Positions 36,252 through 44,444 of a stretch of 64,000 nucleotides of DNA are shown here, one piece after another (position 1 is the first letter of the stretch; each line of letters opens with the position of its first letter). A model generated the notes under the pieces. It was given only the letters and a program-made list of their open reading frames with translations. It searched no databases and was not told the origin of the DNA. This stretch comes from Denitratimonas sp037478135. GTDB lineage: Bacteria; Pseudomonadota; Gammaproteobacteria; Xanthomonadales; Xanthomonadaceae. Made by a program: the position numbers and the translations under genes. The stretch is taken from contig NZ_JBBHDV010000012.1 in the NCBI RefSeq assembly GCF_037478135.1, positions 60,851 through 124,850 of the forward strand, read 5' to 3'.

Positions 36252-37739
36252 TTAATAGCCGCCTTCCTTCAACGTCAGCCGCACCTGCTCATGCTGGGCC
36301 TGGATGTCGGGCGAGGGTTCGCGTCCGAGCAGGCTGACAATGAAGATCGCGACCGTGGCGGCGATGAAGCCCGGCACGATTTCGTACAGGGCGCTGCCGG
36401 TGTGTTCCCACAGCAGTACGGTCAGCGCGCCGACCAGCATCCCGGCGATCGCGCCGTTGCGCGTCATCCGCTTCCATAACAGCGACAGGATCACCACCGG
36501 CCCGAACGCTGCGCCGAAGCCGGCCCAGGCATAGGCCACCAGGCCCAGTACGCGGCTGTCCGGATCGCGCGCGATCCAGATCGCCAGCAGTGCCACGCCC
36601 AGCACGGTCAGGCGCCCGACCCAGACCAGTTCGCGATGGCCGGCCTTGGGGCGCAGGAAGCCACGGTAGAAATCCTCGGTCAGCGCGCTGGAGCACACCA
36701 GCAGCTGCGCCGACAGCGTGCTCATGATCGCCGCCAGGATTGCCGACAGCAGCACGCCGGCGATCCACGGGTTGAACAGCACTTCCGACAGCATGATGAA
36801 CACGCGCTCGGGGTTGGCATTGACCGGCCCGGCCACGTCCGGATGCGCGGCGAAGTACGCGATGCCGAAGAAGCCAGTCGCCACCGCGCCGGTCAGGCAC
36901 AGGATCATCCAGGTCATGCCGATGCGGCGCGCGCGTGGAATCGTGTGCAGGCTGTCGGCGGCCATGAAGCGCGCCAGGATGTGCGGCTGGCCGAAATAGC
37001 CCAGACCCCAGGCCAGCGACGAGATCACCGCGATCATGCCGCCAGTGCCGATCCAGTTCAGCCGCGTCGGATCGACCTGTTCCACCAGCGCCAGCGCCTG
37101 CGTCGGGCCCCCGACGCCGATGACCGTGAACACCGGCACCAGCAGCAGCGCGAAGATCATCAGCGAGGCCTGGATGGTGTCGGTCCAGCTCACCGCCAGG
37201 AAGCCGCCGATGAAGGTGTAGAGGATGGTGACCGCCGCGCCCCAGAGCATCGCCCGGCCGTAGGGCAGGCCGAACACGCTTTCGAACATGCGCGTGCCGG
37301 CGACGATGCCCGAGGCGCAATAGATCGCGAAGAACACCAGGATCACCAGCGCCGCCAGCACCCGCAGCACGCGGCTATGGTCCTCGAAGCGATGGGTGAA
37401 GTAGTCCGGCAGGGTCAGCGCATTGCGGGTGCGTTCGGTGTAGACGCGCAGCGGGCCGGCGACGTACTTCCAGTTCGCCCACGCGCCCAGGATCAGGCCG
37501 ACCGCGATCCAGGCTTCGGAGGCGCCGCTCAGATACAGCGCGCCGGGCAGGCCCATCAGCAACCAGCCGCTCATGTCCGAAGCGCCGGCCGCCAGCGCGG
37601 TGACGAAGCTGCCGAGCGAGCGCCCGCCGAGGATGTAATCGTCGAAGGTCTTGGTGCGGCGCCAGGCGACAAAACCCAGACCCACCATCAGCAACAGGTA
37701 GGCGGCGAAGGTGACAAGCAGGGGAGTGCTGGCGGTCAT
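36252..37739 (-). CDS. putP: Sodium/proline symporter
   Basis: A 495-residue SSS-family symporter for proline uptake driven by sodium. Family patterns include FDDYILGGRSLGSFVTALAAGASDMSGW at the N-terminal helices (about 33-60) and GGFLAVSWTDTIQASLM near 180-196. The start at 37739 gives a normal N-terminus. It is divergent from a PAS-AraC regulator across about 400 bases with no other recognised feature; regulation by that neighbour is possible. Confidence 0.94.
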   Translation of the reverse strand: MTASTPLLVTFAAYLLLMVGLGFVAWRRTKTFDDYILGGRSLGSFVTALAAGASDMSGWLLMGLPGALYLSGASEAWIAVGLILGAWANWKYVAGPLRVYTERTRNALTLPDYFTHRFEDHSRVLRVLAALVILVFFAIYCASGIVAGTRMFESVFGLPYGRAMLWGAAVTILYTFIGGFLAVSWTDTIQASLMIFALLLVPVFTVIGVGGPTQALALVEQVDPTRLNWIGTGGMIAVISSLAWGLGYFGQPHILARFMAADSLHTIPRARRIGMTWMILCLTGAVATGFFGIAYFAAHPDVAGPVNANPERVFIMLSEVLFNPWIAGVLLSAILAAIMSTLSAQLLVCSSALTEDFYRGFLRPKAGHRELVWVGRLTVLGVALLAIWIARDPDSRVLGLVAYAWAGFGAAFGPVVILSLLWKRMTRNGAIAGMLVGALTVLLWEHTGSALYEIVPGFIAATVAIFIVSLLGREPSPDIQAQHEQVRLTLKEGGY

Positions 37740-38134
37740 GTGGTGCGGATTCCCGGTCGGAAGCTGGTGACATCAGTGTGGCCGGGAGCAAGGTCCCGGC
37801 GCCATCGTCCATCGGCGCAGGATGCCCGAAGCACCGGTCCGCGGTCGTGTGCCGGACGTTCCCGGCCGCCGGCCCACCCTTGCAGGCTGACCATGCGTCG
37901 GCGCGGGGGAGTCAGCGGGGCACGCATCGTACTGGTGCTGCGACTGGCGGATGCGGGTATGTCCACAGTGTGGCCTCGGCGCGAAACTACCCGGGATCAG
38001 CCGGGCTGCCCTCGAAAGCGTTCCATCATTGTTGTACGGATGATCTGGCCTCACAGGGCCGGCCACGACCACGCAATGAAGGCCCCAGGTATCCGAAGGA
38101 ACGAGCCGAATCTGGCACCATCCCATGCTGCTGA
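37740..38134. other. Intergenic region between putP and the AraC-type gene
   Basis: About 400 bases with no convincing coding frame, RNA gene or repeat. It should hold the divergent promoters of putP and the regulator. I could not identify defined boxes. Confidence 0.5.
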
Positions 38135-38209
38135 AGCGCATCACATGGAGCCGCCGCCATCCACCAGGTCACCCTGTCACCGAACGAGCTGCTGGGCCTG
38201 TTCAATCTG

Positions 38210-38899
38210 TTGCCGGACGTGGTGTTCTTCATCAAGGACACGCAGTGCCGCTACACCCATGTCAACCAGACCCTGAGCCAGCGCGTGGGTATCAAGCGGC
38301 ACGAGGAGATCCTCGGGCGCAGCGTGCTGGAGCTGTATCCGGCCACGCTGGCAGGGCGTTACATCCTGCAGGATCAGCGCGTGCTGCGCGGTGAAACCAT
38401 CGAAAACCTGCTTGAACTCCAGCTCTATCCGAACCGTAGCACCGGCTGGTGCCTGACGCGCAAGCAGCCGGTGATCGAACACGGCCGCATCGTCGGCCTG
38501 ATCGGCATTTCCCGCGATCTGGGCCAGCCCGACAGCCGCCATTCCTCGTTCGAGCGCCTGCGCGAAATCGTCGACCACATGCAGGAACACTTCCACGAGC
38601 CGTTGCGGGTGCGGAACCTGGCGGAAAAATCCGGGGTTTCCGTGGCGCAGCTGGAACGCCTGTTCAAGCGCGTGTTCCAGATCACCCCGCAGCAGATGCT
38701 GACCAAACTGCGGATCGAAGCCGCAATGCGGCTGCTGCACGGCAACGACAGCATCGCCCGTATCGGCCAGGCCTGCGGCTTCTCCGATCAGAGCGCGTTT
38801 GCGCGCCAGTTCAAGAGCACTGTCGGCATGACCCCGCGCGACTACCGCGCCATGGTTCGTACCGGTGCCACCCACGTCACGCCGGTCAGCCCGGCTTGA
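38210..38899 (+). CDS. PAS-AraC family transcriptional regulator; start unclear, possible frameshift
   Basis: An N-terminal PAS domain (LPDVVFFIKDTQCRY, IVGLIGISRDL) is followed by two AraC helix-turn-helix motifs (LRVRNLAEKSGVSVAQLERLFKR and the IARIGQACGFSDQSAFARQFK type). The frame is open from 38135, and residues upstream of 38210 (LSPNELLGLFN) look like genuine PAS sequence, but no ATG or GTG lies in frame. An ATG at 38145 is in the neighbouring frame, and adding one C in the run near 38155-38158 would join them. The annotated TTG at 38210 is therefore only a fallback. Confidence 0.75.
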   Translation: MPDVVFFIKDTQCRYTHVNQTLSQRVGIKRHEEILGRSVLELYPATLAGRYILQDQRVLRGETIENLLELQLYPNRSTGWCLTRKQPVIEHGRIVGLIGISRDLGQPDSRHSSFERLREIVDHMQEHFHEPLRVRNLAEKSGVSVAQLERLFKRVFQITPQQMLTKLRIEAAMRLLHGNDSIARIGQACGFSDQSAFARQFKSTVGMTPRDYRAMVRTGATHVTPVSPA

Positions 38900-38941
38900 T
38901 CAGACCGGGTGGAAACAAAGGCAATGCACGCGCGATGTACT

Positions 38942-39259
38942 TCAGCGCTGCGCCGGACTGGCGTTGCACTCGATTGGCACCATGCGGCCGATCTCGATCG
39001 TCAACGCATCGCCCTTGCCACGGATCGTGTTGGGCCCGTTGCTGTAGATGAAGCCCGAGCCGCTGCGCTGTTGCGCAAGCTCGATGCCCTGGCCGCGGCG
39101 GCTCAGCACCGCACGCTCCTGGCCGAGGAAAAAGCGCACCGAAACGCTTTCACCGTTGGCGCAGCTGAAGTCCACATCATGGAAATCCGGCGTCGTCGGC
39201 ACAGCGCTGCAAGCCCCAGCCAACAGAACGATCAGCCACGCGGCAAGAACAGGTTTCAT
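38942..39259 (-). CDS. MliC-like lipoprotein (predicted lysozyme inhibitor)
   Basis: A 105-residue protein with a lipoprotein signal ending LLAGAC. The mature domain resembles the MliC family: VDFSCANGESVSVRFF, ERAVLSRRGQGIEL, GSGFIYSNGPNTIRGKGD and EIGRMVPIEC. It has the two Cys that form the family disulphide. The likely role is outer-membrane inhibition of c-type lysozyme. No ribosome binding site is obvious before the ATG. Confidence 0.8.
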   Translation of the reverse strand: MKPVLAAWLIVLLAGACSAVPTTPDFHDVDFSCANGESVSVRFFLGQERAVLSRRGQGIELAQQRSGSGFIYSNGPNTIRGKGDALTIEIGRMVPIECNASPAQR

Positions 39260-39422
39260 GGCAGGAGCAAGAAGGGAAAGAAACAGCGGTTCCAATCGGC
39301 CCGGTGGATAATGCCGGGACCGCCGAAGACTGACCGGGAACCGCTCACCATCAGCGCGTTTTCGGGCGACCTCGATTGTGTGTGGGCGCAGTTTGCAGCG
39401 GCAACCGGACCGGACAGGCCGC

Positions 39423-39953
39423 TCAACGGCGCCACATCCCGGCCTCATGCATCAGGCGCAGCGTGTAATTGAGTTGCAGCGTCTGGTTGCCCGCGCAATC
39501 GACCTCGCCGGTGCTGCCATCCGCCGCCCGCACCGTCACCGAACCTTCGCCGCGCAGCCGGTCCACCACCGCGTAGCGCTGCCCGTCATGCACGAAACCG
39601 AGCGCTGCATCCCCATTGGCGTAGGTGTCGAACGTGAACAGCCCAGCCGGCGGCTGCTTCACCTCCGGATAAAGAAATACCACCGCACCCGCATCCGCCA
39701 CACGATATTGCAGGTGCCCCACATCCCGCGACATCTCCCGCGACGAACAAATCGCAAACTCCCGCTGATCGAATCCACACGACCACAACGTCACCTCGTC
39801 ATCCGCACATAGCGTGCTTGCCGGGTAATGCCCGGCGTAGTCCGACCACTTCGCTTCGCTGATTGCATCGGCTGGCCCGGATTCCTGTGACATCGCGGTG
39901 CAGGACATCACAACAAGTGCGAAAGACAGCAGGGGAGGGGTCAGGGGGTTCAT
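39423..39953 (-). CDS. Secreted hypothetical protein
   Basis: A 176-residue protein I do not recognise. A signal peptide (LLSFALVVMSCTAMSQ) precedes a domain with four Cys, a YAGHYP motif and a C-terminal CAGNQTLQLNYTLRL segment. The Cys after MS could also make it a lipoprotein. Start at 39953. It is on the same strand as the MliC-like gene, 160 bases away. Confidence 0.6.
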   Translation of the reverse strand: MNPLTPPLLSFALVVMSCTAMSQESGPADAISEAKWSDYAGHYPASTLCADDEVTLWSCGFDQREFAICSSREMSRDVGHLQYRVADAGAVVFLYPEVKQPPAGLFTFDTYANGDAALGFVHDGQRYAVVDRLRGEGSVTVRAADGSTGEVDCAGNQTLQLNYTLRLMHEAGMWRR

Positions 39954-40071
39954 TGCGTGAAGTGCCAAAGGGTGGTGGGGTGTGCGTACTGGGAAAAACA
40001 GTGGAAACGCTTTGAATACTGCGTTGCCCGGCAAGGGATCCGCATGCAATCAGCGACTTTACCTGAGCTCT

Positions 40072-40464
40072 TCACCAGCTTGCCCAAGCGGAGTGGAGCG
40101 GCCAAACCCATGCAAGCAGACGGCTTGAAAACAGGGCAATGGCCAGTGAGAGTACAAGTGGGCCGGCATATCCGAACGTGGGCTCGCGACGGCGGCGGGC
40201 GAGCATTGCGAATAACGCGCAACCGCAGGTGGCCAGAAGCGAAAACACTGCCAGGGCGATCACAATGTGCCCTTCGGAAAAGGTGGAATCTGGCCAGAAG
40301 CCGGGGGTCCGGGGTGGAGTAAAAAAGTTTGAAATGGCGCCGATGAAGGAGGGAATGCCTACTGCGCGAGACAGCACGCCGTCGGCTGCTTTTTCATCGG
40401 CAAAGACGAAAGAGACGGCCGCGATCATCAGACAAGCAAGTGCAAGCGTGCTGAATAGTCTCAT
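40072..40464 (-). CDS. Small membrane protein of unknown function
   Basis: A 130-residue protein. It has a signal-like N-terminal helix (LALACLMIAAVSFVFA), a periplasmic stretch and two more hydrophobic helices (IVIALAVFSLLATCGCALF; LVLSLAIALFSSRLLAWVW) separated by RRRRE. I do not recognise a family. The ATG at 40464 is 20 bases from the end of the zinc-ribbon gene, so both may be one transcript. Confidence 0.55.
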   Translation of the reverse strand: MRLFSTLALACLMIAAVSFVFADEKAADGVLSRAVGIPSFIGAISNFFTPPRTPGFWPDSTFSEGHIVIALAVFSLLATCGCALFAMLARRRREPTFGYAGPLVLSLAIALFSSRLLAWVWPLHSAWASW

Positions 40465-40483
40465 GACGAGGCCTTGATATTCT

Positions 40484-40825
40484 TTATGCGCTTGACCCGG
40501 AGAGACGGCGCCGAAGCAAGCGAATAGCCTTGGTGCGTCCTTCATTGACCGGCAAATCCTCCAGACGGGCAATCTCCTGCTCAATGGCATGCCGTGCCCG
40601 AACTTCTGAAGTGTATGAGGCGAGATCTCTTTGCATGCGCTCGCGAGCGAGCTGATCGCGGAGCGCTGCCCACTCCCGGCTTTTGGACTTTGGCGGAACG
40701 GGAATCTTGTGGCCGAGATAGCTACAAGAGCGCCCACAGTTCGGGCACGGCACCTCTCCGTCAAATGCCGTGTTGCGCCTAACGGAAGTCTGGCAGTCAA
40801 AGCACACCCAGGCAGCAGTGCCCAT
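40484..40825 (-). CDS. Small zinc-ribbon protein of unknown function
   Basis: A 113-residue protein. Two CxxC pairs (CFDC and CPNC) in the first 35 residues form a likely zinc ribbon. A basic, helical region with Arg/Glu-rich coiled-coil character follows. There is no membrane segment. Function unknown. Confidence 0.55.
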   Translation of the reverse strand: MGTAAWVCFDCQTSVRRNTAFDGEVPCPNCGRSCSYLGHKIPVPPKSKSREWAALRDQLARERMQRDLASYTSEVRARHAIEQEIARLEDLPVNEGRTKAIRLLRRRLSGSSA

Positions 40826-40852
40826 GATTCAAATACCTGATGCCTGACGGGC

Positions 40853-41254
40853 CTACTGCCAGCCCTGCTCCTTCAGTGCTGCTAATGATGCGTCGTATTC
40901 TCTGACCTGAACCATGAGCGATCCATTGGTCGTAGTGCCATTAAGGCCCATGTATGTGTGCCCGCCGGTGTCTTTGAAGCGCACTACCTGTATGCCGTTA
41001 TGAATCATGGGCGTCAGTTCGATCTCTCGCGTGGACCCGTCCGAGAGAGTGATGCTCTTGGTATAAGAGCCAACGAACTCCTCACCAAAAACAAAATTCT
41101 GCGCTATTTCATAGATGGACACGGCGAACGCCTGGCTTGAAAGGTCGGGCTGGGGCGTACCCGCAGCGACGGCGGGAGGCAGGTTTGCCGCAACAACTCC
41201 GCCGACAAACGCGATGGCGGCAATGGCAATGGCTTTCGAGGTACTGATGTTCAT
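40853..41254 (-). CDS. Exported hypothetical protein
   Basis: A 133-residue protein. The signal segment AIAIAAIAFVGGVVAANLPPAVAAG precedes a short domain with YTKSITLSDGSTREIELTPM and a late GLNGTTTNGSLMVQV. I do not recognise it. AAAGGAG lies eight bases upstream of the ATG at 41254, supporting translation. Confidence 0.6.
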   Translation of the reverse strand: MNISTSKAIAIAAIAFVGGVVAANLPPAVAAGTPQPDLSSQAFAVSIYEIAQNFVFGEEFVGSYTKSITLSDGSTREIELTPMIHNGIQVVRFKDTGGHTYMGLNGTTTNGSLMVQVREYDASLAALKEQGWQ

Positions 41255-41341
41255 ATGCACACTCCTTTTTGATGACACCGGAATCAAGCCGTACCACGAA
41301 ACGGCGTCGGCTTGAGTGATCGTATGGACTTTTCCCATGTT

Positions 41342-41448
41342 GTCACAGGGCTTCGGTGAGCCAGACTGGAGGTGTTCGCCATCAGCACACGGGATCACGG
41401 GACAGTTCGACAGGCACGCTACCACCAAACCGGTACGGGTTGAATCAT
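41342..41448. repeat. Dispersed repeat, copy A (unknown family)
   Basis: This stretch aligns by eye with 54669-54775: CACAGG-CTTCG-TGAG, then GGTG-TCGCCATCAG, then ATCACGG and a CTACCACCAAA / CTATTACCAAAG block. It lies in a 432-base gene-poor gap (41255-41686) where I see no coding gene. The nature of the repeat is unknown. Confidence 0.45.
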
Positions 41449-41686
41449 CTGCCGCCGTTTCGCTGGTGGTGGCCTGAGTCGCCTCCTTGCCGGACTGCTG
41501 GATCTGGCAAAAGTTCACCGTAAAGCCTGCTGCACGAATGCAGCGGCTCCTGTTCCCGGGAGTGAAGAAAAAACGTCAACAGGATGGAGAAATGCAGAAC
41601 CCGATACGGTGAGGCTACCGTTTCACAGCATCATGCGATCAAGGGTTGGCCGGGGCAGCCATAAATGAGCAGCCATAAATGAACTG

Positions 41687-41980
41687 TCAGGCGGCAGCCA
41701 GATCGAGCTTGCGCATCCGGTCAAGGTCGACATGCTGGCGGGCGATCCAAAGATCATGAGCGTGCTGCATGGCGAGCCAGCTCTCCGGTGAGCGACCAAT
41801 CGCTTTGGAAAGACGGAGCGCCATTTCAGGCGTGACTCGACTGGAACCTGTGAGAACCCGGCTGAGGGTAGAGGCCGCCACGTCCAGCTTTTCCGCCAAC
41901 TCGCGGCCGCTGATGCCATTCGGCTCCAGATAGATGGCAGTAATGAACCCGCCAGGATGAGGTGGGTTGTGCATAGTCAT
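41687..41980 (-). CDS. higA: HigA-family antitoxin (orphan)
   Basis: A 97-residue XRE-type antitoxin. It starts MTMHNPPHPGGF, and the helix-turn-helix is in GRELAEKLDVAASTLSRVL. The C-terminal WLAMQHAHDLW and LDRMRKLDLA are family-typical. GGGAGGA precedes the ATG. Its start overlaps by one base the stop of a degenerate HigB toxin relic, so the antitoxin appears to have outlived its toxin. Confidence 0.9.
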   Translation of the reverse strand: MTMHNPPHPGGFITAIYLEPNGISGRELAEKLDVAASTLSRVLTGSSRVTPEMALRLSKAIGRSPESWLAMQHAHDLWIARQHVDLDRMRKLDLAAA

Positions 41981-42063
41981 CAGTGGTAGTCCTCCCGGCC
42001 CAGGACGTAAGCGTTCCTTTTCCAAAACCGACAACGCGAACCGGTACAAAGCCGGTCCGCGCC
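41980..42063 (-). pseudogene. Relic of a HigB toxin gene (3' end only)
   Basis: In the minus frame ending at the TGA 41982-41980, the translation ends CRFWKRNAYVLGREDYH. Functional HigB toxins typically end R-F-x-W-x-x-G-N-A-Y-x-V-x-I-x-D-Y-H. Only about 27 codons remain before the neighbouring gene; the catalytic part is gone. The stop overlaps the higA ATG as in intact higBA operons. Confidence 0.72.
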
Positions 42064-42073
42064 ATGCGTGATA

Positions 42074-42751
42074 TCAGCCTTCCACCGCATCCGCATGCTG
42101 CACTTTCGCTTCCGGCGAGATGCTCAGTTCCACTTCGCGTTCAAAGCGCAGGCGGCCTTCCACGGTGGCGCCGGCTTCGATGGTGACTTTGGGCTTGCGG
42201 CTGGCGCCGAAACCGAAGGAGAAGCCGCGCTTCTTGTGCATGATCAGGTCGCCGCGCACCACGCTGTCGCGGCCGATCAGGATGTCGCCGTTGACGCTTT
42301 CGATATCGCCGCCGACCTGACTGCCGTGCAGATTGATGCCGCCGTTGACGCCTTCCACATCGCCGTCGATGCGGGCACGGGTGAGGGTGATGATGCCGTT
42401 GACCACTTCGATATCGCCGCCGATATGCGTGCCGGCGCCGACATCGACGCGGCCGCTGACCGATTCCAGATCGCCTTTCACCACGACGTTTTCGCCGATC
42501 AGGATGCTGCCATTGACGGTTTCGGCCGAGACGATGCTGGCGTTTTCGGCCACGCGGATGCTGCCGTTGACGGTTTCCACTTCGCCGGCGCTGACGCCGG
42601 ATTCGACTGAAATGGCGCCGTTGACGGTTTCCAGCGTGCCGTAGCGGGCGCCGGCTTCGGTCTGGATGGCGCCGTTGACGCGGCTGATGTTCTGCTGCGC
42701 CATGACCGCCGGGCAGGCCAGCAGGGCGGTGATGAGAATGAGGCTGCGCAT
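42074..42751 (-). CDS. Secreted VNG-repeat solenoid protein
   Basis: A 225-residue protein. A signal peptide (LILITALLACPAVMAQ) is followed by about eight tandem repeats of 18-20 residues, each with VNG-x-I-x-V (VNGAI, VNGAI, VNGSI, VNGSI, VSGRV, VNGII, VNGGI, VNGDI). The spacing and hydrophobic alternation suggest a beta-helix, similar to bactofilin-type or DUF4097-type solenoids. The C-terminus is basic, then acidic. AGGAG precedes the ATG. Function unknown; it is divergent from gpmI. Confidence 0.75.
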   Translation of the reverse strand: MRSLILITALLACPAVMAQQNISRVNGAIQTEAGARYGTLETVNGAISVESGVSAGEVETVNGSIRVAENASIVSAETVNGSILIGENVVVKGDLESVSGRVDVGAGTHIGGDIEVVNGIITLTRARIDGDVEGVNGGINLHGSQVGGDIESVNGDILIGRDSVVRGDLIMHKKRGFSFGFGASRKPKVTIEAGATVEGRLRFEREVELSISPEAKVQHADAVEG

Positions 42752-42890
42752 GGTGTGTGCTCCTGTTCGGATGGGGATGGGCGCCGGCGGTGCGGGGCGG
42801 AAAATGGACAGCGGTTGCGCTGCGCCGCCACGGCGCGGTTGCCAGCATCCGTTATCATCCTCCTGCATTTTCACTGCCGGAAGTCATGCC

Positions 42891-44444
42891 GTGTCGCGAC
42901 CCAAGCCCGTTCTGTTGCTGATCCTGGATGGCTGGGGCCAGCGCGATGATCCCACCGACAATGCCATCGCGCAGGCGCATCTGCCGCATTGGCGCGGGTT
43001 GCTGCGCAGTTGTCCGCATACGCTGATCCACACCTCCGGCTTGCGCGTCGGCCTGCCGGACGGGCAGATGGGCAATTCGGAAGTGGGGCATATGAACCTG
43101 GGCGCCGGGCGCGTGGTGTATCAGGATCTGACCCGCATCGATGCGGCGATCGCCGATGGCAGCTTCTTCGACAACGCCGAACTGGTAGCCGCCTGCCAGG
43201 GCGCGATTGCCAACAACGGCACCTTGCATCTGTTCGGCCTGCTGTCGCCGGGCGGGGTGCACAGCCACGAGGACCATATCTTCGCGATGCTGGAACTGGC
43301 GCGCCGCCAAGGCGTGCCGCACATCGCGGTGCATGCCTTCCTGGATGGCCGCGACACGCCGCCGCGTTCGGCCGCGTCCAGCATCGAGCGCCTGCTGGAA
43401 CACTGCGCCAAAGTGCCGGGTGCGCATGTGGCCAGCGTCAGCGGGCGCTATTTCGCGATGGACCGCGACAACCGCTGGGAGCGGGTCGAAAAGGCGTATC
43501 TGGCGATTGCCGAGGCGCAGGCGTCGGCGCGTGCCACCGATGCGCGCAGTGCGCTGGAGGCGGCCTATGCGCGCGAGGAAAACGACGAGTTCGTGCAGCC
43601 CACGGTGATCGATGGCGCCCACCCGATGCGCGATGGCGATGCGGTGGTGTTCATGAATTTCCGCGCCGACCGCGCGCGCCAGCTCAGCGCCAGTTTCGTG
43701 CAGCCGGAGTTTTCCGGATTCGTGCGGCCGCGTGTGATCGCGCTGTCGCGTTTCGTCTGCCTGACCGAATACGACGCCACCTTGCCGGCGCCGCTCGCGT
43801 TCGCACCGGAAAACCTGGTCAACACCTTGCCCGAAGTGCTGGCCTCGCATGGTCTGAGCCAGCTGCGCATCGCCGAAACCGAGAAATACGCGCACGTCAC
43901 CTTCTTCTTCAGCGGCGGGCGCGAAGCCCGCTGGCCGGGTGAAGAACGCATCCTGGTGCCGAGCCCGGACGTGCCCACCTACGATCTGAAGCCGGAAATG
44001 AGCGCGCCGGAAGTCACCGCCAAACTGGTCGATGCGATCGAACAGCAGCGCTACGACGTGATCATCTGCAACCTCGCCAACCCCGATATGGTCGGCCACA
44101 CCGGCAGCCTGTCGGCCGCGATCCGCGCAGCAGAAGCGGTCGATGAAGCGCTGGGCGCGTTGACGGCGGCCATCCGCAAGGTCGGTGGCGAAATGCTGGT
44201 GACCGCCGACCACGGCAATCTGGAAATGATGCGCGATGCGGCCACCGGCCAGGCCCATACCGCACACACTACCGGCCCGGTGCCGCTGGTTTATCTCGGC
44301 CGCCCGGCCACGCTGCGCGACGATGGCGCGCTCAAGGATGTGGCACCCACGCTGCTGCACCTGCTGGGCATCGCGCAGCCGCAGGAAATGAGCGGCCACG
44401 CGCTGGTGCAGTTCCTGCCCGGCGACACCGCCACCACGGCGTGA
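42891..44444 (+). CDS. gpmI: 2,3-bisphosphoglycerate-independent phosphoglycerate mutase
   Basis: Interconverts 3- and 2-phosphoglycerate in glycolysis using two metal ions. It has 517 residues, the normal length. The metal site opens with LLILDGWG; the catalytic Ser is in NSEVGHMNLGAGR (about 62). Further metal ligands are in ANPDMVGHTG and VTADHGNLE. The start is GTG at 42891, since the ATG at 42886 is out of frame. Its stop overlaps the envC-like gene, an arrangement conserved in gammaproteobacteria. Confidence 0.96.
   Translation: MSRPKPVLLLILDGWGQRDDPTDNAIAQAHLPHWRGLLRSCPHTLIHTSGLRVGLPDGQMGNSEVGHMNLGAGRVVYQDLTRIDAAIADGSFFDNAELVAACQGAIANNGTLHLFGLLSPGGVHSHEDHIFAMLELARRQGVPHIAVHAFLDGRDTPPRSAASSIERLLEHCAKVPGAHVASVSGRYFAMDRDNRWERVEKAYLAIAEAQASARATDARSALEAAYAREENDEFVQPTVIDGAHPMRDGDAVVFMNFRADRARQLSASFVQPEFSGFVRPRVIALSRFVCLTEYDATLPAPLAFAPENLVNTLPEVLASHGLSQLRIAETEKYAHVTFFFSGGREARWPGEERILVPSPDVPTYDLKPEMSAPEVTAKLVDAIEQQRYDVIICNLANPDMVGHTGSLSAAIRAAEAVDEALGALTAAIRKVGGEMLVTADHGNLEMMRDAATGQAHTAHTTGPVPLVYLGRPATLRDDGALKDVAPTLLHLLGIAQPQEMSGHALVQFLPGDTATTA

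Noticed and set aside
36636..38276. A 546-residue plus-strand frame ending in MEPPPST-type sequence
   Set aside because: Most of it is antisense to putP; only its last part around 38145 matters, as the possible out-of-frame start of the AraC-type gene.
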